From contig VWZW01004081.1 in the NCBI GenBank assembly GCA_013397115.1, forward strand, positions 206,639 to 270,638: DNA of 64,000 nucleotides, given 5' to 3'. The position numbers were made by a program, and so were the translations under genes. The stretch comes from Edolisoma coerulescens. Taxonomy: Eukaryota; Chordata; Aves; Passeriformes; Campephagidae. A model generated the notes under the pieces. The model ran no database searches and was not told where the DNA came from. It worked only from the letters and a program-made list of their open reading frames with translations. Of this stretch, positions 26,001 through 39,857 are shown in pieces. Each line of letters opens with the position of its first letter. Position 1 is the stretch's first letter.

Positions 26001-29000
26001 GCCCATTCATGAGTGTGGTCAGCAGGTGGCTCAAAATCTAGGTATGAACCTAAAGCCTCCATTTTGTAGCACATCAGAAGATTGTTGGCTATTTCACACA
26101 TACTGTGGTTGGGAAGCATAAATATTTTAATTATAAGATCATTGCAACAAGCTTTGGTTTCACTCCAGAAGTTTGTGTAATGAAAAATGTATCAAATGGC
26201 AGTATTAATGCACTTGCCTTGAAACAGAAGTTCTACAAGTGGTTGGAGAATTAGTTCATTTCTTAGAAATATATTGTCAATCAACAGCATTCATATAAAC
26301 TCAGTTTTTACTTTCTGGCCTGCAATACAGCAGGTATTTGTAGAAAAGAAACGTCAGAAAAAATGTTTCTTTACAAGTAACAGAGAGGAGCTTGACAGAA
26401 GGTCCCTCTGTAAATTTTGTATAAGTCTAGCACATGAGAGTCACCATGACAGTTCGTGCAGGGATGCTCAAGAGTACTAGTGCCACACAACCAGGGGGGC
26501 AATAGATATTCAGCTATAACCAGAGTAATTTATTAAACTCTGGTCACTTTGGTACACAAGTGGCAGACGTGCTTTGGAAGAGGACTCTGAATTACATCAA
26601 ACATACACTGTTTCTTCAAAGCAGAAAGAAACATAAACCAGTCTCTAAAATAATTATTGTTAAGAAACCAAGTAAATAAATAAAGAACCTTAATTTCAAA
26701 ACTAACATGCTCTAAGTGACAAAAATAAACACTCTCCTCAGTAATTTACTTCTGATAAACAATTTCAGGTTATGTCAGGTTATTTCAGACATTGGTACAT
26801 TCCAGACAAAGGCTCCGATTTACCATTTACTCTGTGTGGAAGTGAACAGATTGCCTGAAATGTGCCTTAAGACCATCACCTGAGAAGAAGGATGCAATTC
26901 TGCTGCTTCCTTAGACCACAGGGCTGGTGCATTTTGGTCTGTCACTTCTTCTCATTCGTGAAGATCATTCAGATAGGAATCTTTCATATGAGAGGGATTC
27001 AAAACCTACTTTGTAGGAAACCTGGTTTTAAAGTCAGGACATGCTTAAAGTGACACCAATTTTTTAAGTAATGCCTCAAATTACTGGATTTACGCATGAT
27101 AAGCAACTGTTAGGATTTTATACAACATCCTCCATAATCCACTTCTCTTTCAAGCCCTAAGTCAAGAACTGCTGTTGCAACCTTATCCATGCTATTACAT
27201 GGACTGAGTGGTTTATCTTTAGTCCTGCTCAGCATCAGAGCCTTAGGACATTTTTTGGAATATCTTTGTTGTCAATGCCAAAGGCAAAAATGGATACACA
27301 TGCTGCATTTATCTACTAGTGCCATTAGACAATGACATTATGTAATTCAGAGTCTTGTCTGGATAAGGTAATTGTGGGGGTTTTTTAAATGTAAAATTCA
27401 CGGGAAGAATATGCACACTACCAATGCAGAGTCCAAAACTGCACAACTTTTAAAACATGGTGGTTGATCCCTTTAAAATACAGATCACATCCTAAAGAAA
27501 TTCCTAAATAATCCACTCTGCCTACTTGATTCACACAGCATTCTACTACAGCTGATGAGTTTGTTGCATATCACATCAAGTTTTGTACTTGTATGCATTT
27601 TTGTTGTACAATAACTAAAGCTGCACAGGTAGAACAAATTTGAAGTTATTACCCAACCTCTGAAAAGATTGTTTTAAAAGAGTATAAGCCAGGAACTTTT
27701 CAGCATTAACATATTAGAATGCTTGTTGATAAACAATAGAAAATTGCTTTTAAATTAAATTTATATCAGAATGTAGCAAGTTGTTCATATATAGAACAGG
27801 TACAGCTGGCAAAGTAGGAATCAGTATCAGAACTGTGGTTAAAATACAGTATTAAAGTCAAACTCAACCTCTAAGCCGTAGTGACAACCTCCATCTTTAC
27901 ACAGACATCAGTGTTTACCAGATGCACAGGAAAAGCTGATAGAGGTCTCCACACAAGCAAGAACTGCTCAGTGGTTAACTGGTAATTCCTCAGCAGCAGT
28001 TACCTGAGCCACAATGCAAATGCCTTCACAGAATTGATGAGAAGCATAAATTTGCTGCAATACACAGCAGTACTCACAGCTCCCAGCCTCCTCTGCTGCT
28101 GGAGTGATAAGAACCCAGACAGGACGGGAACCTGACAACTGGGGTAGACTACAGGGTTAATGAAACTCTGCCCCACAGAGCACAGAGATTAAAAAAAAAA
28201 AAANGCAAATTCAGCCTGAAATAAACATCTTATCTACAAAACTTAGATGCTCTGTACAGTGAATTTGTTATTGCTTCTCTAATACAGGCATCAAGTTCCT
28301 TCACAGGAATTCCTGAAAGGCTGAAGAGTGAAGAAACACATGACACCCACCTTAGGATTCCCATCACCTTTTTGTATGTGTGATTCCAACACCTGAGTTC
28401 AGCACATATTTACACAATAGTCATACAGTCTCAACAGTTTTCATGCATTACATAACTCCCCCCCTTTTTTTCAAGTGAAAGCATAAAGGGAATTACACCA
28501 GAGTAAAAAAATAAAAGCCTGCATCAAACACACACAGTGTGAGAAGCAGAATAAAAAAAATCCCAAGAGATTCTTAGATAACAAAAACACACAAAAATTA
28601 CTTCAAGCACAAGTAAGTACTACAGCTAAACAAAGTGTTTTATATTCAACACTTAAAAATATATAGAAAAAAAAGGTTTTCAGAAGTTCACTGTAAGGCA
28701 GTTGTTTTAAAAGTTAGACCGAAAACTATGTTCTTCGCTGTCTGCCCTGCTTCATAGCCTATGCCCCAGCTTCACCAGTGGACACACCAGTTTTTAAAAT
28801 GCACCAATGCAAGAGCAGCTTTAATAGTTTAACATGACTTCGTAAAATTCACCAAAATAATTAGCACTTGTTTCATATTCCTAGGATTTTATGACATGTT
28901 AGCCTAGGAAAAGACCCACCTTCTTCCTTCCCCAGTGAGGACACACCTCAAGTTTATCTTATCTAAACTTGACATGCTTCTTAACAACTAAGTTTAAGAA

Positions 29001-32000
29001 AGCTTATGGGGATTTTCAGGGACTATATTGAAACCCCCTTTTGCTTAGGTTCAAGTATTTGTGCTCAGTTGATAACTTGCTTTTTAAGACAAATAATCAA
29101 GAAATCAAGCTCAGTATTTCAACAGTTCAGGATTCCACTCTGACAAAGATCTCTCATAACCCAGTATTTTTAGTATAACCCATGTTTTTAGTATTGCATC
29201 ATCTGTCCTAAACTTTTGTACTGAAATTCAATCACTGTCATTTTCCTATACACCTCTTCAAAACATAGTCATTAATTTAATGGATTAAATTATGATTGCT
29301 TTATTCCTTCATAATAAAAACCACAAAATAAAACCATCTTTCTATCTTAGCTTCATACTATCAGCTGCTTCTTTTGCTTGCATGTCTTTCGTCACAAAAC
29401 AGGAGAAAAATCCCAAAATTCCTTAAGTGGAACTGTAAAACCAGATTATAAATAGAATCCAAGAATTATCCAAATTTATTTTCGTGCTCATTTTGATAGA
29501 GCAATCAAGTTTCAAGATAACATCATGTTTTCAAACACATTCAAGCAGTAGCCCAAAGCAGAGTGCCAAACACATGGTCAGCAGACTTCCTGTAGCCTCC
29601 AGGACAGTTCATGCAGTCCACGGCCAACTCCCAGGGGTCTGTGTGTCTTTTACTGGAGTCATGCAAGGCCACAAGGGTGATGAATTATTCTAACAGGAGC
29701 AACACAATCCTGGCCACCTTCCTGGGGACACTTTAGATGCAGACAAAGGACATCTGTGTAACACATTGGCACCTTGAGTGCATCACACAGGTATTTATTA
29801 TCTGATCACCTGTCAGTGCCAAGACATCCAGCCTTTCTCTGCACTGACTGTTTTAAAAGTGGTTGTACAGCTCATCTGTCTAGAGAAGCTGATAGAGAAG
29901 ACTGCTCTAGATAGTCAAGTGACAACTCAAATCAAGATTTTCAGATAAGAAGAATTTATCCCATATACTGGCACTCACAATAGAACCCTGATTTGCTGCC
30001 ACGTGAGCAGTTCAAGTTTGCAGTTCTGAAGGTTTAACAGTAGCACTACCAACACTTGTGAGGAAATCAGCACCACATGGCTGTTCCAAGGCTGACACGG
30101 AGGAACCATGTAATAACCCTTTAACACGACAGCTTCCTGAAGGGTGGGCTACCAGCTTTAGACAAGCCTTTCTCAGCAAGTTCATATGCAAAGTGAAGTC
30201 TCTTGAGGACTGAGAGGTTGAAGAGTCTTACAGTGTAAAATGAGACAACAGGCTTTGGGGAACCCAGTGGTACAGATAACTCATCATCCTGCTCTGGAAA
30301 CTACAGGTTTCAGAACCGAAGTAGAAGATACTGAAACTCCACCTCTTGTGTCTGACTGACATACGGATGTCCCAGCTGCTACAAGGTCAGAAAAAATGAG
30401 GGCAGGGAAAAGCAGGAAGAAAAATGCTCTATCCATTTATTTACAGCACTTGAAGGCTGAAGATGTCCAGCTGCTTGAATGCAACTGTTTCAGAAGTGAC
30501 TACTGCAGACAAGTGAGGATATTTAGGGAGTGAAGCAAACAGGGGCACTGAATCTTAAGCCAGATGTTTGCTTGGTTCAGGACCGTAGGCGCAAGTTGTT
30601 TAAACTGCAGTCATTAACAAAGACATTCAAGAGAACTACTAAATGAAACAGTAGCCCCAGTACCACCAAAAGGATAAATGCTCTTTCCTTACACCAGCTG
30701 CTATGTGCCACACTTTTTATTCTTGTTACTTTTGCACTAATGATGCTTCTCTTGCTACTACCACTGCATACTTCAAATCAGTGAACAATTCAGGTTGGAA
30801 GGGATCCCAGGAGCTAGCTAGTTTAGTCTCCTGCTCCAAGCAGTCGACAGTGAATACTTAAAAATTATTTCTGAAAAGAAAAACTAACATAAAATATAGT
30901 AAAGACAATACAAGGAAGCTGTGATCAATTTCACCAAGAATCCCGTGAGTATTCAAGAACTATGACAAAAATTGAACCACAAAAATTCAGATTGTCACTG
31001 CATTTTCAGAAATGTTTTGATTCTTTCATACCAAATTAAAAAAAAATAGAAATCTTATTAATCAGGGGTCGGTGTTAACTATTCCCTCTGAACCATGCCT
31101 TGATACAGAAACAAAGAAAAAGCCACCCAAATGTAATTATCTCTTACATACAACTACAAAATTAATAAAACATACTACAAAAAGAAGTCATAGATGCTAA
31201 AGAAGAGTGAAGTTACAAGGCACAGTTGTGGCTACGAACATTTAGAGGCCCTAACACAATCTACTGTCATTTCATTCAGTATCACACCTGGCCTCAATGT
31301 AGTTGAGTTTGCTGGTCCAGCAACTGTCAGAAAGTCTCCCTAGAAGCACAACCTCTCTGTGACACCCTCCCAGTTCACCTGCCAGAGAGAAAACCAAAAG
31401 TCTTCATTTCACAATTCCAATAGAATCCAACAAAGAGATTTTACACTAACGAGTTTGACTTGGACACAGTTTGATAAAAGCAAGTCCCCATAGCTACAAC
31501 ATTTGGAACATATTGGTTTTAGTATATTCCTTAGGCTCAAAAATGTAAATAATATGCTTTTCCCATATAATCAAATGATAATTTAATTCCAAATTAATTC
31601 TGAAAGTATCTGTGAGCAAAAATTATATTGGTGGTAAACATCAGTCAGCTTTCTTCCTAATATACAATTTCCAATCAAAAGAAAGCACGTGTAAACCAGA
31701 AGTTTTAAAGTAAGCTATTAGGAATGCAGGTCTCAGGAGTTTCCCAGTTTTAGAAAGTTAACATCTTATTCCATGAATGGCTTCTGAGAGTGCTCCTTCT
31801 GTGCTCTAAACATAAGTGATAGGAATTTTATTCAAATTACTAGAAACATTAAGTTAGTGTGCTTAAAAGGAAACACTATTACACACTACAGCCACACAGT
31901 TGAATCAGTGCTGTGGAATTTTTTATATGCCATGCTGCCACTACACATTTATGCTGATCTACAATGTCCTCTGAATTACTAAGGAATTATGACTTGAACA

Positions 32001-34474
32001 AAACCTCACCAAGAGAAAGTTCCAAGAAGAAAAGCATTACTAGAACTTAACTTTAGGCCATTGAAACTCCTTAAGTGACACCCAACCTTTTAGATTTCTC
32101 AAGGTTTAGATTAACCAAGGTTAATTTAGGTTCTTCCCACTACAAACCATGTAATGAAGAATGAGTGTCACAGAGCACCTAATTCCCTATGGGAACAAAA
32201 GCAAACTGGGCTGCTGAAAAGTAACCTATTCAGCACCATTGTCTAATAACATGTTGTTCTGACTTATTTCCAGAGCAAGCTCCACCTAGTTCTTCCAGCC
32301 AGGAAAGTAGTTGTCACCTTATACAAACATCTGCAAGGAGAAGACTGTCAATTACCTTCTGTAACCAAGTACATCAGACCTGGAAGAGTATCTAACAAAT
32401 ATTCCAGTTAGGAAAGAAATTTAATTTTTTTTAACTGCAGATTTTTGTCTGCCTAATCTGAGGGATATTGAAGCTACTTAGAGAAACTCAAAATCATAAA
32501 CCTTAAAGAAGATATAGTAATCAAGGTGAATTCAAAGCAGGTAGATTATAGAACTATGTAGGAAACATGCTCGGCAACTAAGACACAAAGCAAAGCTATC
32601 CTGATCACTCCAGATGACCAGACAGCTTTCAGTAAAGTCACCCCTAATTTCTGGAAAGAAAAAGCTCATCACATGCCTCAGAAGCAGCAGACGAATGGAG
32701 AAAAGGAGAGTGAAGAAATAAACATAACGAGTAGGTGAGGAGATGTAGTTTAAATTCCTACAAAAAAAAAATTAACTAAAGGAAGCCTTAGATGAAACCC
32801 TACAATAGGAGCTAGGAGAAAAAAAAATCAAAATTATTCTAATAATATTCAAAACACCAAGAAAGCTTTCAGTCACAGTATTGATCACACAGTTAAAAAA
32901 CCCCCAAACCTTCAATTCACATTGCAATATCTGAAAAATACAGGAGTGGATTTTGAAGATTAGTCAAAGGTGCACCACGTGTTCATCATAGCCCCAAGCT
33001 ATCCAGTCTACCTCTACACCTGTGAACTTTAACATACACATTTATTCTAAATGTAATTCAGGAGTCTGCCCATGGCTTCTCTGAAGTTTATTTTAATGCA
33101 CTTAGACACTGCTTGCCTGCTCAGTACATGAGCTACAATTTCTGCTAAAAATCAGGAGTGCTGAACAGCTGTAGAGAATATACAATCTAACATAAGGAAC
33201 AGGTTAATATTTTGTTACAAAAATATTAAAGCTTCATATATAAAAGTTATAGATTTTAGTTGTTAACAACTATTAACTTTAGTTACTAAGGAGAGCAAGT
33301 AATATATTAAGGCAAAGCACAATAAATAATAAGCCACAACCAACAGGAAATCATGCCAAATATAATGTAACAAGTAGTGTCTTTACTGAAAGTAAATTAC
33401 TAGATAAATACCTGAAACACTAGTTTTGTTTCATATTATACCAATAGGGATACAGAAAATTATCAGAAAAATTAGGAAGGTCTCAAATTCCTTAGCTGCA
33501 GGAGTGACATTAAAACACTACCATAAAGTTAACCAGCATGTCTGATGTCTGGAAGAACCTTCAGTTTGGAGCTGGAAATGGAACAGTAGCTCTCCTTTAA
33601 TTTCCCATATGCAAAGTAAATCTAGTATAAACATTGGTTGCGTACACAAAGATCCTTTGAAATTAAAAGCAGGGTAAATTTCAAGTTATTCCATCAGCTG
33701 AGGCCAGCTGGACAAAACTCCCTTCCCTATTAATCCTTTATCGGCATTATGTTAGGGAAAAAAAGTAAATTACTTGATATAATCTTCAAAAAAAGATATT
33801 TAAGATACATCTGATCCACTGGTAGCTGAAGCAGTGCTTTTCTCCCCAGCAACACTAAATTTACTACCTCCAAAATCTTCGACAACTTCTATAGTGTTAT
33901 ATGTTATATATGTATTAGATATATTATATTTATTTTATATCTTATAGGAAGAGCAGAGCTACGTGGTTTTTTTCTCATTATGGGTGACTCTTGGCGAGCA
34001 AACGTCCCAGCGAAACGCACACGGGATCCAGACGGAGCCAGAGCACCCCAGTTACTGCTGCTCCCCGGGCACAGCACCCGCACCCGGCGCGGCCCCGCAG
34101 CCCAGCCCGCAGAGCCCCCGCACCCGCGGCCTCACCCCCGCCGGGGCCCCCNNNNNNNNNNNNNNNNNNNNNNNNNNNNNNNNNNNNNNNNNNNNNNNNN
34201 NNNNNNNNNNNNNNNNNNNNNNNNNNNNNNNCGGGCCGCCCCGCAGGAAGGACGGCACGAACTCGGCGGCGTGGACGTTGGGCACGAAGGGCTTGGCGTT
34301 GACGTTCAGCTGCCGGCTGAAGGCCGCCCCGAGCAGCTCCTGCTGCGCCTCGGCCTCCGCGGCCGGCGGGGCGCAGCCCGGGCCGGCGCCGCTGCCCGGC
34401 TCGATGTCCGCCTGGTCCCAGCAGTCGGGAGCCGAGTCGCTGCTGCTCCCACTGCCGCTCCCGTTCGCCTCCAT
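14006..34474 (-). CDS. GSPT1: Peptide chain release factor eRF3a (GTPase), 15 coding exons, gap in exon 1
   Basis: This GTPase partners eRF1 in translation termination and links to poly(A)-binding protein. Exons in transcript order: 34136-34474 (with an 80-N gap), 24502-24549, 24084-24125, 23135-23362, 22117-22150, 21560-21637, 19473-19653, 18947-19101, 17823-17963, 16973-17066, 16552-16632, 15796-15969, 15266-15355, 14765-14933, 14006-14058. The start is MEANGSG in context AAAATGG and the end is KLVPEKD. About 635 aa, close to human. Residues about 56-77 carry the overlapping PAM2 motifs (LNVNAKPFVP, EFVPSFL). GTPase motifs are GHVDAGKST (split over exons 4 and 5), DAPGHKS, NKMD and CSGLTG. 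EF-Tu-like domains 2 and 3 follow, including KSIICPGYNAVLHIHTC. The exon 9 donor is taken 6 bases beyond a nearer GT because this restores the conserved WYIG. Confidence 0.96.
16150..16230. repeat. Pyrimidine run followed by purine run
   Basis: In GSPT1 intron 11 a T/C-rich run is followed after GGGGG by an A/G-rich run, so the two halves are roughly complementary and could fold into a hairpin. It is simple-sequence DNA with no known role. Confidence 0.6.
28189..28204. repeat. Poly-A run ending in an ambiguous base
   Basis: About fifteen A residues are followed by one N at 28204, a typical homopolymer length uncertainty in an assembly. It lies inside GSPT1 intron 1. Confidence 0.8.
30785..30850 (-). 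mobile_element. CR1 fragment, short, antisense
   Basis: CAGGTTGGAAGGGATCCCAG followed by a TAGTCTCCTGCTCCAAGCAG-like segment matches the reverse complement of the CR1 3' region (typical form GGTTGGAAGGGACCTC). It is a short, diverged remnant within GSPT1 intron 1. Confidence 0.6.
34152..34231. other. GSPT1: Assembly gap of 80 N in GSPT1 exon 1
   Basis: 80 unknown bases interrupt a GC-rich Pro/Ala/Gly-coding part of GSPT1 exon 1, just after FLRGGP. Exon phases require exon 1 to be 3n+1 bases long, but with 80 N it is 339, a multiple of three. The true missing length is therefore not 80; a multiple of three would fit. Confidence 0.95.
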
Positions 34475-35050
34475 TTTGTGGCGGCCCCACAAGGCTCCGC
34501 GGCCCCGAAGAGTCTCCCGGGTGAGGGGGGAGCCGGCGGCGGCACCGACTCAGCACTCGCTCCGCCGATTCCGCGTGTGCTCCGCCGCCCCGACGCGAGC
34601 GCAGTATGGCCTCCCGGGCCGCCGTATCCCCTCCCGGCAGCCTCTCCTACCGCCATTGCAGTAGTTTTTATCTCCCCCGGCCCTCGTGCTGCGGCACCTC
34701 TGAGGGGCGGCACAAGAACTACAATACCCGTCATACCTCGCGCGCGCACCCGCGGCCCTCCTCCCGAGGACAGACGGGAAATGGAGTGTCCTGCATTCCT
34801 TGCGCGCTCAGGAACTGCAACTCCCGGCGGCCCCCGCGCGCGCCGTGCGTCCTTGGCGCCCCCGCCCCCTTTTCCAGGGGGATGCGGGACACGGAGTTGG
34901 CGCGAACGCCTCAGGCGGGACGGGAAGCGCCCGGGTCAGCTCCCATCGGTGCCACATCGCACCGAGCCCGACCTGGAGAGCAGAGGTGCTGAGGGACAGG
35001 GCCGTGGCGGCACCTGCGCTGGCTCAGCAGAGCTCCCAGTGAAGCTGTGG
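34475..35050 (-). promoter_or_regulatory. GSPT1: GSPT1 CpG-island promoter with ZNF143-like sites
   Basis: The island runs from exon 1 to about 35.05 kb. Two plus-strand motifs resemble the ZNF143/Staf binding site (consensus about ACTACAATTCCCAGAATGC): AACTACAATACCCGTCAT at 34717-34734 and AACTGCAACTCCCGGCG at 34813-34829. A weaker inverted copy (GGGAAATGGAGT) lies near 34777-34788. ZNF143 sites are common at TATA-less promoters of housekeeping genes. Function is inferred from motif shape only. Confidence 0.6.
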
Positions 35051-38000
35051 GAGCACACGCCCTGCCACGGGATGCAACAGGCAACGCTGCCGTACCTGTT
35101 CAGCCAAAAGTGGACAGGGTGCATAGAAAATGCCAGTTTTGGTAATTCTACAGGACACTTTGATTTGGTTGTTATAATTTTAAAAACCCCATCCAGTTAA
35201 GCTAGAGTCAGGAGGACTTCCCAAAAACTGAGGCCTTCTGCTTGTATGACTCTTACAAGTTTTTAAAACAAAAGTTCAACAAACAAACCCAAAAAACCAT
35301 TGCTTGAAATAACGTATATTTGGAAGAAACGGCGAGGAACAGAGGGGAAACAAGTAGATTTTGGTTACTGGGCTTGCACGAGGCTGTGGCAGCATTTCGT
35401 CTCGTAAGGTACGGTGTGTTTGTAACTACACGAAGCAAGTACTTGGGAGAAGGGAGTTTCTTGGAGTGCTGACATGAGAGGACCGAGTCATTTACAGCAT
35501 TATTCATATTAGAACACTGTAGGACAGCTTACAGAGTTGTTTTGAAAGCAGGTGGGCTTAGAACTAGAAATGAAAGATCGTTTGGTACAGAATCCAGTGC
35601 AGTTTTGGTTGGAGAACAAAAACTCTCCTGAAGGGGCATTTGTGTAAGGTAATCCTGACACAAGAACCAGAGGGTTTCTGGCTGCTCACCAGCAGCAACA
35701 TGTGGGCCCTTGACAAGCAAAACCTTCTACGCATGTTAATGGAAATATGGGCTTCCAACTGATCATATCCAGGGAAAACACTAGTGTGCAGGGTAGCACT
35801 TACAAAAGAAAAAAAAAAAAAAGATCCCCGCTAACACTATAGAAAGTTCATTTTGGAAGAAAAAGTATCACTTATAATGAGAGACTAAAAGCCTCTGGTA
35901 AGTGGAAGCCTTTCCTTCAAGCACCATCAAGAGCTTACATTCACCAGAGCCTAAAGAGTAAGTTTTAAAGACCTTGTGAAAGCTACTCTCTGGTTATTCT
36001 CTGCCACAGAGTTACTTCCCAGTTTTCAGACACTGTCAGTCTCTATTTTTCAAATTAAGTATAATTAAGGAAGAGTCTCACCTGTGGTACTGTTGTATTA
36101 TTTGGAATTTTGTCAAACTACAAGTAAGTCCCAGCTGTGAGTGGCAATCGTGTTTTGTTTAACAAAAAGTAGTATGCGGTGCATTGGTCGAGTTTGTTTT
36201 CTTTTAGTTCTAACCTTTGCTTGTTAAGTGACATTTATTAACCAGGAGGTGTCTGATACATTTCATATACTATGGAAACAAGGTAACGCCATTTCGAACA
36301 ACAGAGCTCATGGGTTACTAGTGTTGAGTAATAGATAAAACTCCAGGGAAAGCAAGCTGCATGCATTCTGCTGACAGAGTGACTTGTTACTGAACACTTT
36401 TTACTGTCACTATGAGCATTTAACAGCTCAGGTCTATAATGCCTGCAACGCTGTACTGCAAGCTTGTGTTTTGTGTGAGCCCTGACACAGCCTACAGGTC
36501 AGGAAAGCCTTAACTGGAGGCAGGTGCTGCATTTTCAGAGCAATTAAGACTTACCTTAAGATGACCAGCCCACAGAATAGAGAGACAGCAACTCTTGCAC
36601 ACATTTTGGCATCCCTTGAAAAAACTTCTTGAAGGTTTTTGAAATGGAGCTTCTTTCTGATGGCTCCTGAAGCACCAAGTTGTGTTAATTTTCGTGTGTG
36701 TGTGTGGGGAGTAGGGCCAAATATGCATTTGATCAGAGGTGCAGGAGTGCGTATTACCACTGATTTCAGGGGAAAAGCATTAGTTGTGTTTCACAACCTT
36801 CCTTCCTTCCTTGACAGGTACTTATTCCCTAGGTACTTGCTAGGATATAAACAATTAGTCCACAGAATTTCAGAAGATGCCAGATGTCCTTCAGAGTGTA
36901 CAAACCTGTTTTGCAGCCTGTCACACATAGGAATTGTGTAAACTCAAACACTGAATTTTTAACAGGGCCAGTAGTTTGTTTTTCCACTTAGGAACAGCTG
37001 GTACTCAAAACAAAACCTAAGTGGAACTATGATAATTTTACTGGCAAAATATCTACTGGAGTGTAAACGGTCCTGTTTGCTTGAGGTTTTAAAGGATTAT
37101 AAAAGCTTTTCTTGTTTAAATCTCTTCTGCATCAAAATGTTTAGAATAAATATACTAGTTCTTCATTTAGTAAATAATAAAATGCTTTTCTTATTGAGAG
37201 CCACCCATCCAAATCCATCCTCATGTCATGACTGACTTAAGTGATCAAAATTGCTTAGAAAGTAGGAGTCTGGCCCAGCTTAGGGTTAACATGTGAGGAG
37301 TGGGGTGCAGAGAAGTTGTCCCCCCCACAGCTGCAGTTCTACCATCCTTGTGCTGCCTCTGAGCTGTGTCAGACCCTGTGCTCAGTCTGTCCAACTCAAT
37401 AAATTCAGCGACAGGACAATCCACTTTCTTTTTCCTCCCAGGCTACTCAGATGAATCAAATAAGAGGCATTTGACAAATGCCAGGGCTAGTGTAAAGTAA
37501 AAATGGGTAACAGGACTTATTTTTTGGTGAGAGCAAGTTATTCATACCATAAACTATCCCAAGGCAGTTTCACCACTAATTTGCAGCTTGTGGTGAGTCA
37601 GTCCTGTCGCAGTGAAATGGAGGGCCCCATTCACATGATATTAGGAATAGTGGTCTGTACTTTGGTAGTAACTTCCACCCAAGCTCCCACAAGCACTTTA
37701 CAGCCTGGCAGCCTGGCATGAAATACCAATGCTTTAGCCACGTGAAGTGAAGCAGAAGAGAAAGATGTATTTCACTAGAAGGCTCCAAACAGTGTAACAG
37801 CTTCAAGCAGTTACTTGCTCACCACCAATAGGTAAGTTTATTAAATTCCATAAACTACCAACAGCCTTAAAATGGAAGGAGAGTTGTTTTAGGGTGCTGG
37901 GTTATGATTGAATTGACTCAGTTTACCTTGACGTCAGGTAACTTCCTGAACTACTGCAACATGTGAAAGAAACATTTTGGCTGAGACTGGGAGGAGCAGG

Positions 38001-39857
38001 AAAGGAATACAACTTCCCTTTCTGGTGTGGCAGCAAGCTGGGATTTGAGTGACGCACTGTGAGCCATGCCCTGAAATTTAAAGGTATTCAAATATGTACT
38101 GTAGTTATGCACCTAAATGAGTGGCCTGATATTTAGAAATGCTTTGAAGTCAGAAAGAGCCTTTAAAAACAAAGCCAAAGGAAAAAGTTATTTGCTTAGG
38201 AGAAAGAAAAGACAAGAGGTAAAATATTAGAAGTTTGACTAGGTGCCAGGAGTTTATAAATTAATATTCTTAAACTCTGGCAAATTCTGTTTCTAGGTAG
38301 TCTGTGGAGATGTAGCTGAGAACTACAGAATAGAAAACACAGCTATGTTTCAGCATGATGGCTTCATTAAGAACCAAGTCTATATAAGCTTTACTGGTGC
38401 TCCTGGAAGTGTAAGTGAATAAAGAGGCTTTTACATTTACACAAGACCATGTCTAATCCAAGCTAAAATATCTTGCCCTGGAAACATCTTTTTACTGATC
38501 TGTTGTTCCAACACTGCTATTTAGCAAATGCTCTTTCTGGCCTGTTCTCTCCCTGTGCTGGACACTGGCAGAACTGCAGTCCATGAATTCTCTCACAGAA
38601 ATGTATTTGAAGCTATTTCATTGGAAGAGTTTCAAATAAAAGTCTTCTTTAGTTTTCCAAATGCAGCACCAGAGCATAAGCTCTGTTTCACAGTCCAATT
38701 GTAGAATTACTTCAAGTCTGCAAAGGAATTTAGAACTTGCCTCAGACACATTTCATTGTGGGTTGGCAATGAGTACTTTGGAGCTGGATTCTTCTTTTTG
38801 AGGGCTCCAGTCTAGAGTTAAAGCCTTTTTTAATCACTCCTTTTGGAGCAATTAAACACATACTGCAGGCTTCAAAAAGGGCATAAAATTAATTGGTTTT
38901 GCCTTAGATAGCAAAAGAAATACATGGATTGCTACACCAAAATGCCAGTTTATAATTCTCTGTGTCCATCTTCTCAGCTCTCAAATATTTCATATGCATA
39001 GCTCATTATTTTTGAAAATAGTCATGTGTGTCTCTCATTTCTGTGTGTATACACAACCTTTATTCCCCTTGATTGCGTATCTCTACAAATAAAGACTGAA
39101 AGGTCTTTTTTGCAAGCGCCATCCTTTTTTTCAGGTGACTCTAACTGGAGGCTCAGAGTTCTCAGCTGTGTGATCTATTGCATAGTTACCCTGTATTTTT
39201 CAGATCTCAGAGATCTGTAAGTTGAGTTCTCATTGGATCTTTGTTCACGGTGCCTCTCTTTGAAAGCACAGGCGGTGCAGTTCCTCCTTAGACAGAATTT
39301 CTTCTGTGGTTTTGATACCATGAGACTCCAGACTGAAAAACAGGAGGGGGAGAGTAGTTTAGGTAAGTAGCTTTCCTGTCAAAACTGTTATGTGTGTGGG
39401 TTTCTTGCTATCAAAGCTCAAAATAAACAAAGATGGGGATTTAGGTGTGCACATTGAGAAGAACCTATGCATAGTTTATAAACCTTATGACAGTTAAAAA
39501 TGTTGTAAATAGCAGAGGGATTGCTTAATGTGGAAGGAATGTGCTGAGCAAAGAACGCGCATCCAAGGAAGGGAAGAATGAGATCACTTGAATGATGCAA
39601 ACAGTGACGGAGTTAGGACTAGGAAGGTTAGAGACAGGAGGGAATCTAGTTTGAAGAAAGGCCGAGACTGTGTGGTTTCAGAGATCTGAAAGCCAGGTGT
39701 AGGATGCCAGGTGGGAGGAGGCATCATGTCAATCAAAATACTGAAGCAGCTGAAAATAAATCTTGTTAAGTACAATTCAGACCTCTGTTTATCTGCTCTT
39801 ACGCTTTCTTCTAGATTAGCAATATTTTGATTTGAAAATTAACCTTTTGCTTCCTTA

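Larger units (their letters stand above)
24550..34135 (-). other. GSPT1: GSPT1 intron 1, 9.6 kb
   Basis: This is the largest GSPT1 intron. It holds a short CR1 remnant near 30.8 kb, a poly-A run with a single N at 28204, and an AT-rich patch at about 33895-33950. I see no nested gene. It is otherwise AT-rich unique-looking sequence. Confidence 0.8.

Noticed and set aside
34490..34492. Upstream TTG as the GSPT1 start
   Set aside because: It is not an ATG; the ATG at 34472-34474 is in strong context and begins the family-like MEANGSG.
33980..35200. 406-codon plus-strand open frame over the GSPT1 promoter and exon 1
   Set aside because: It runs through the N gap, lies antisense to a well-supported exon, and its composition follows the CpG island.
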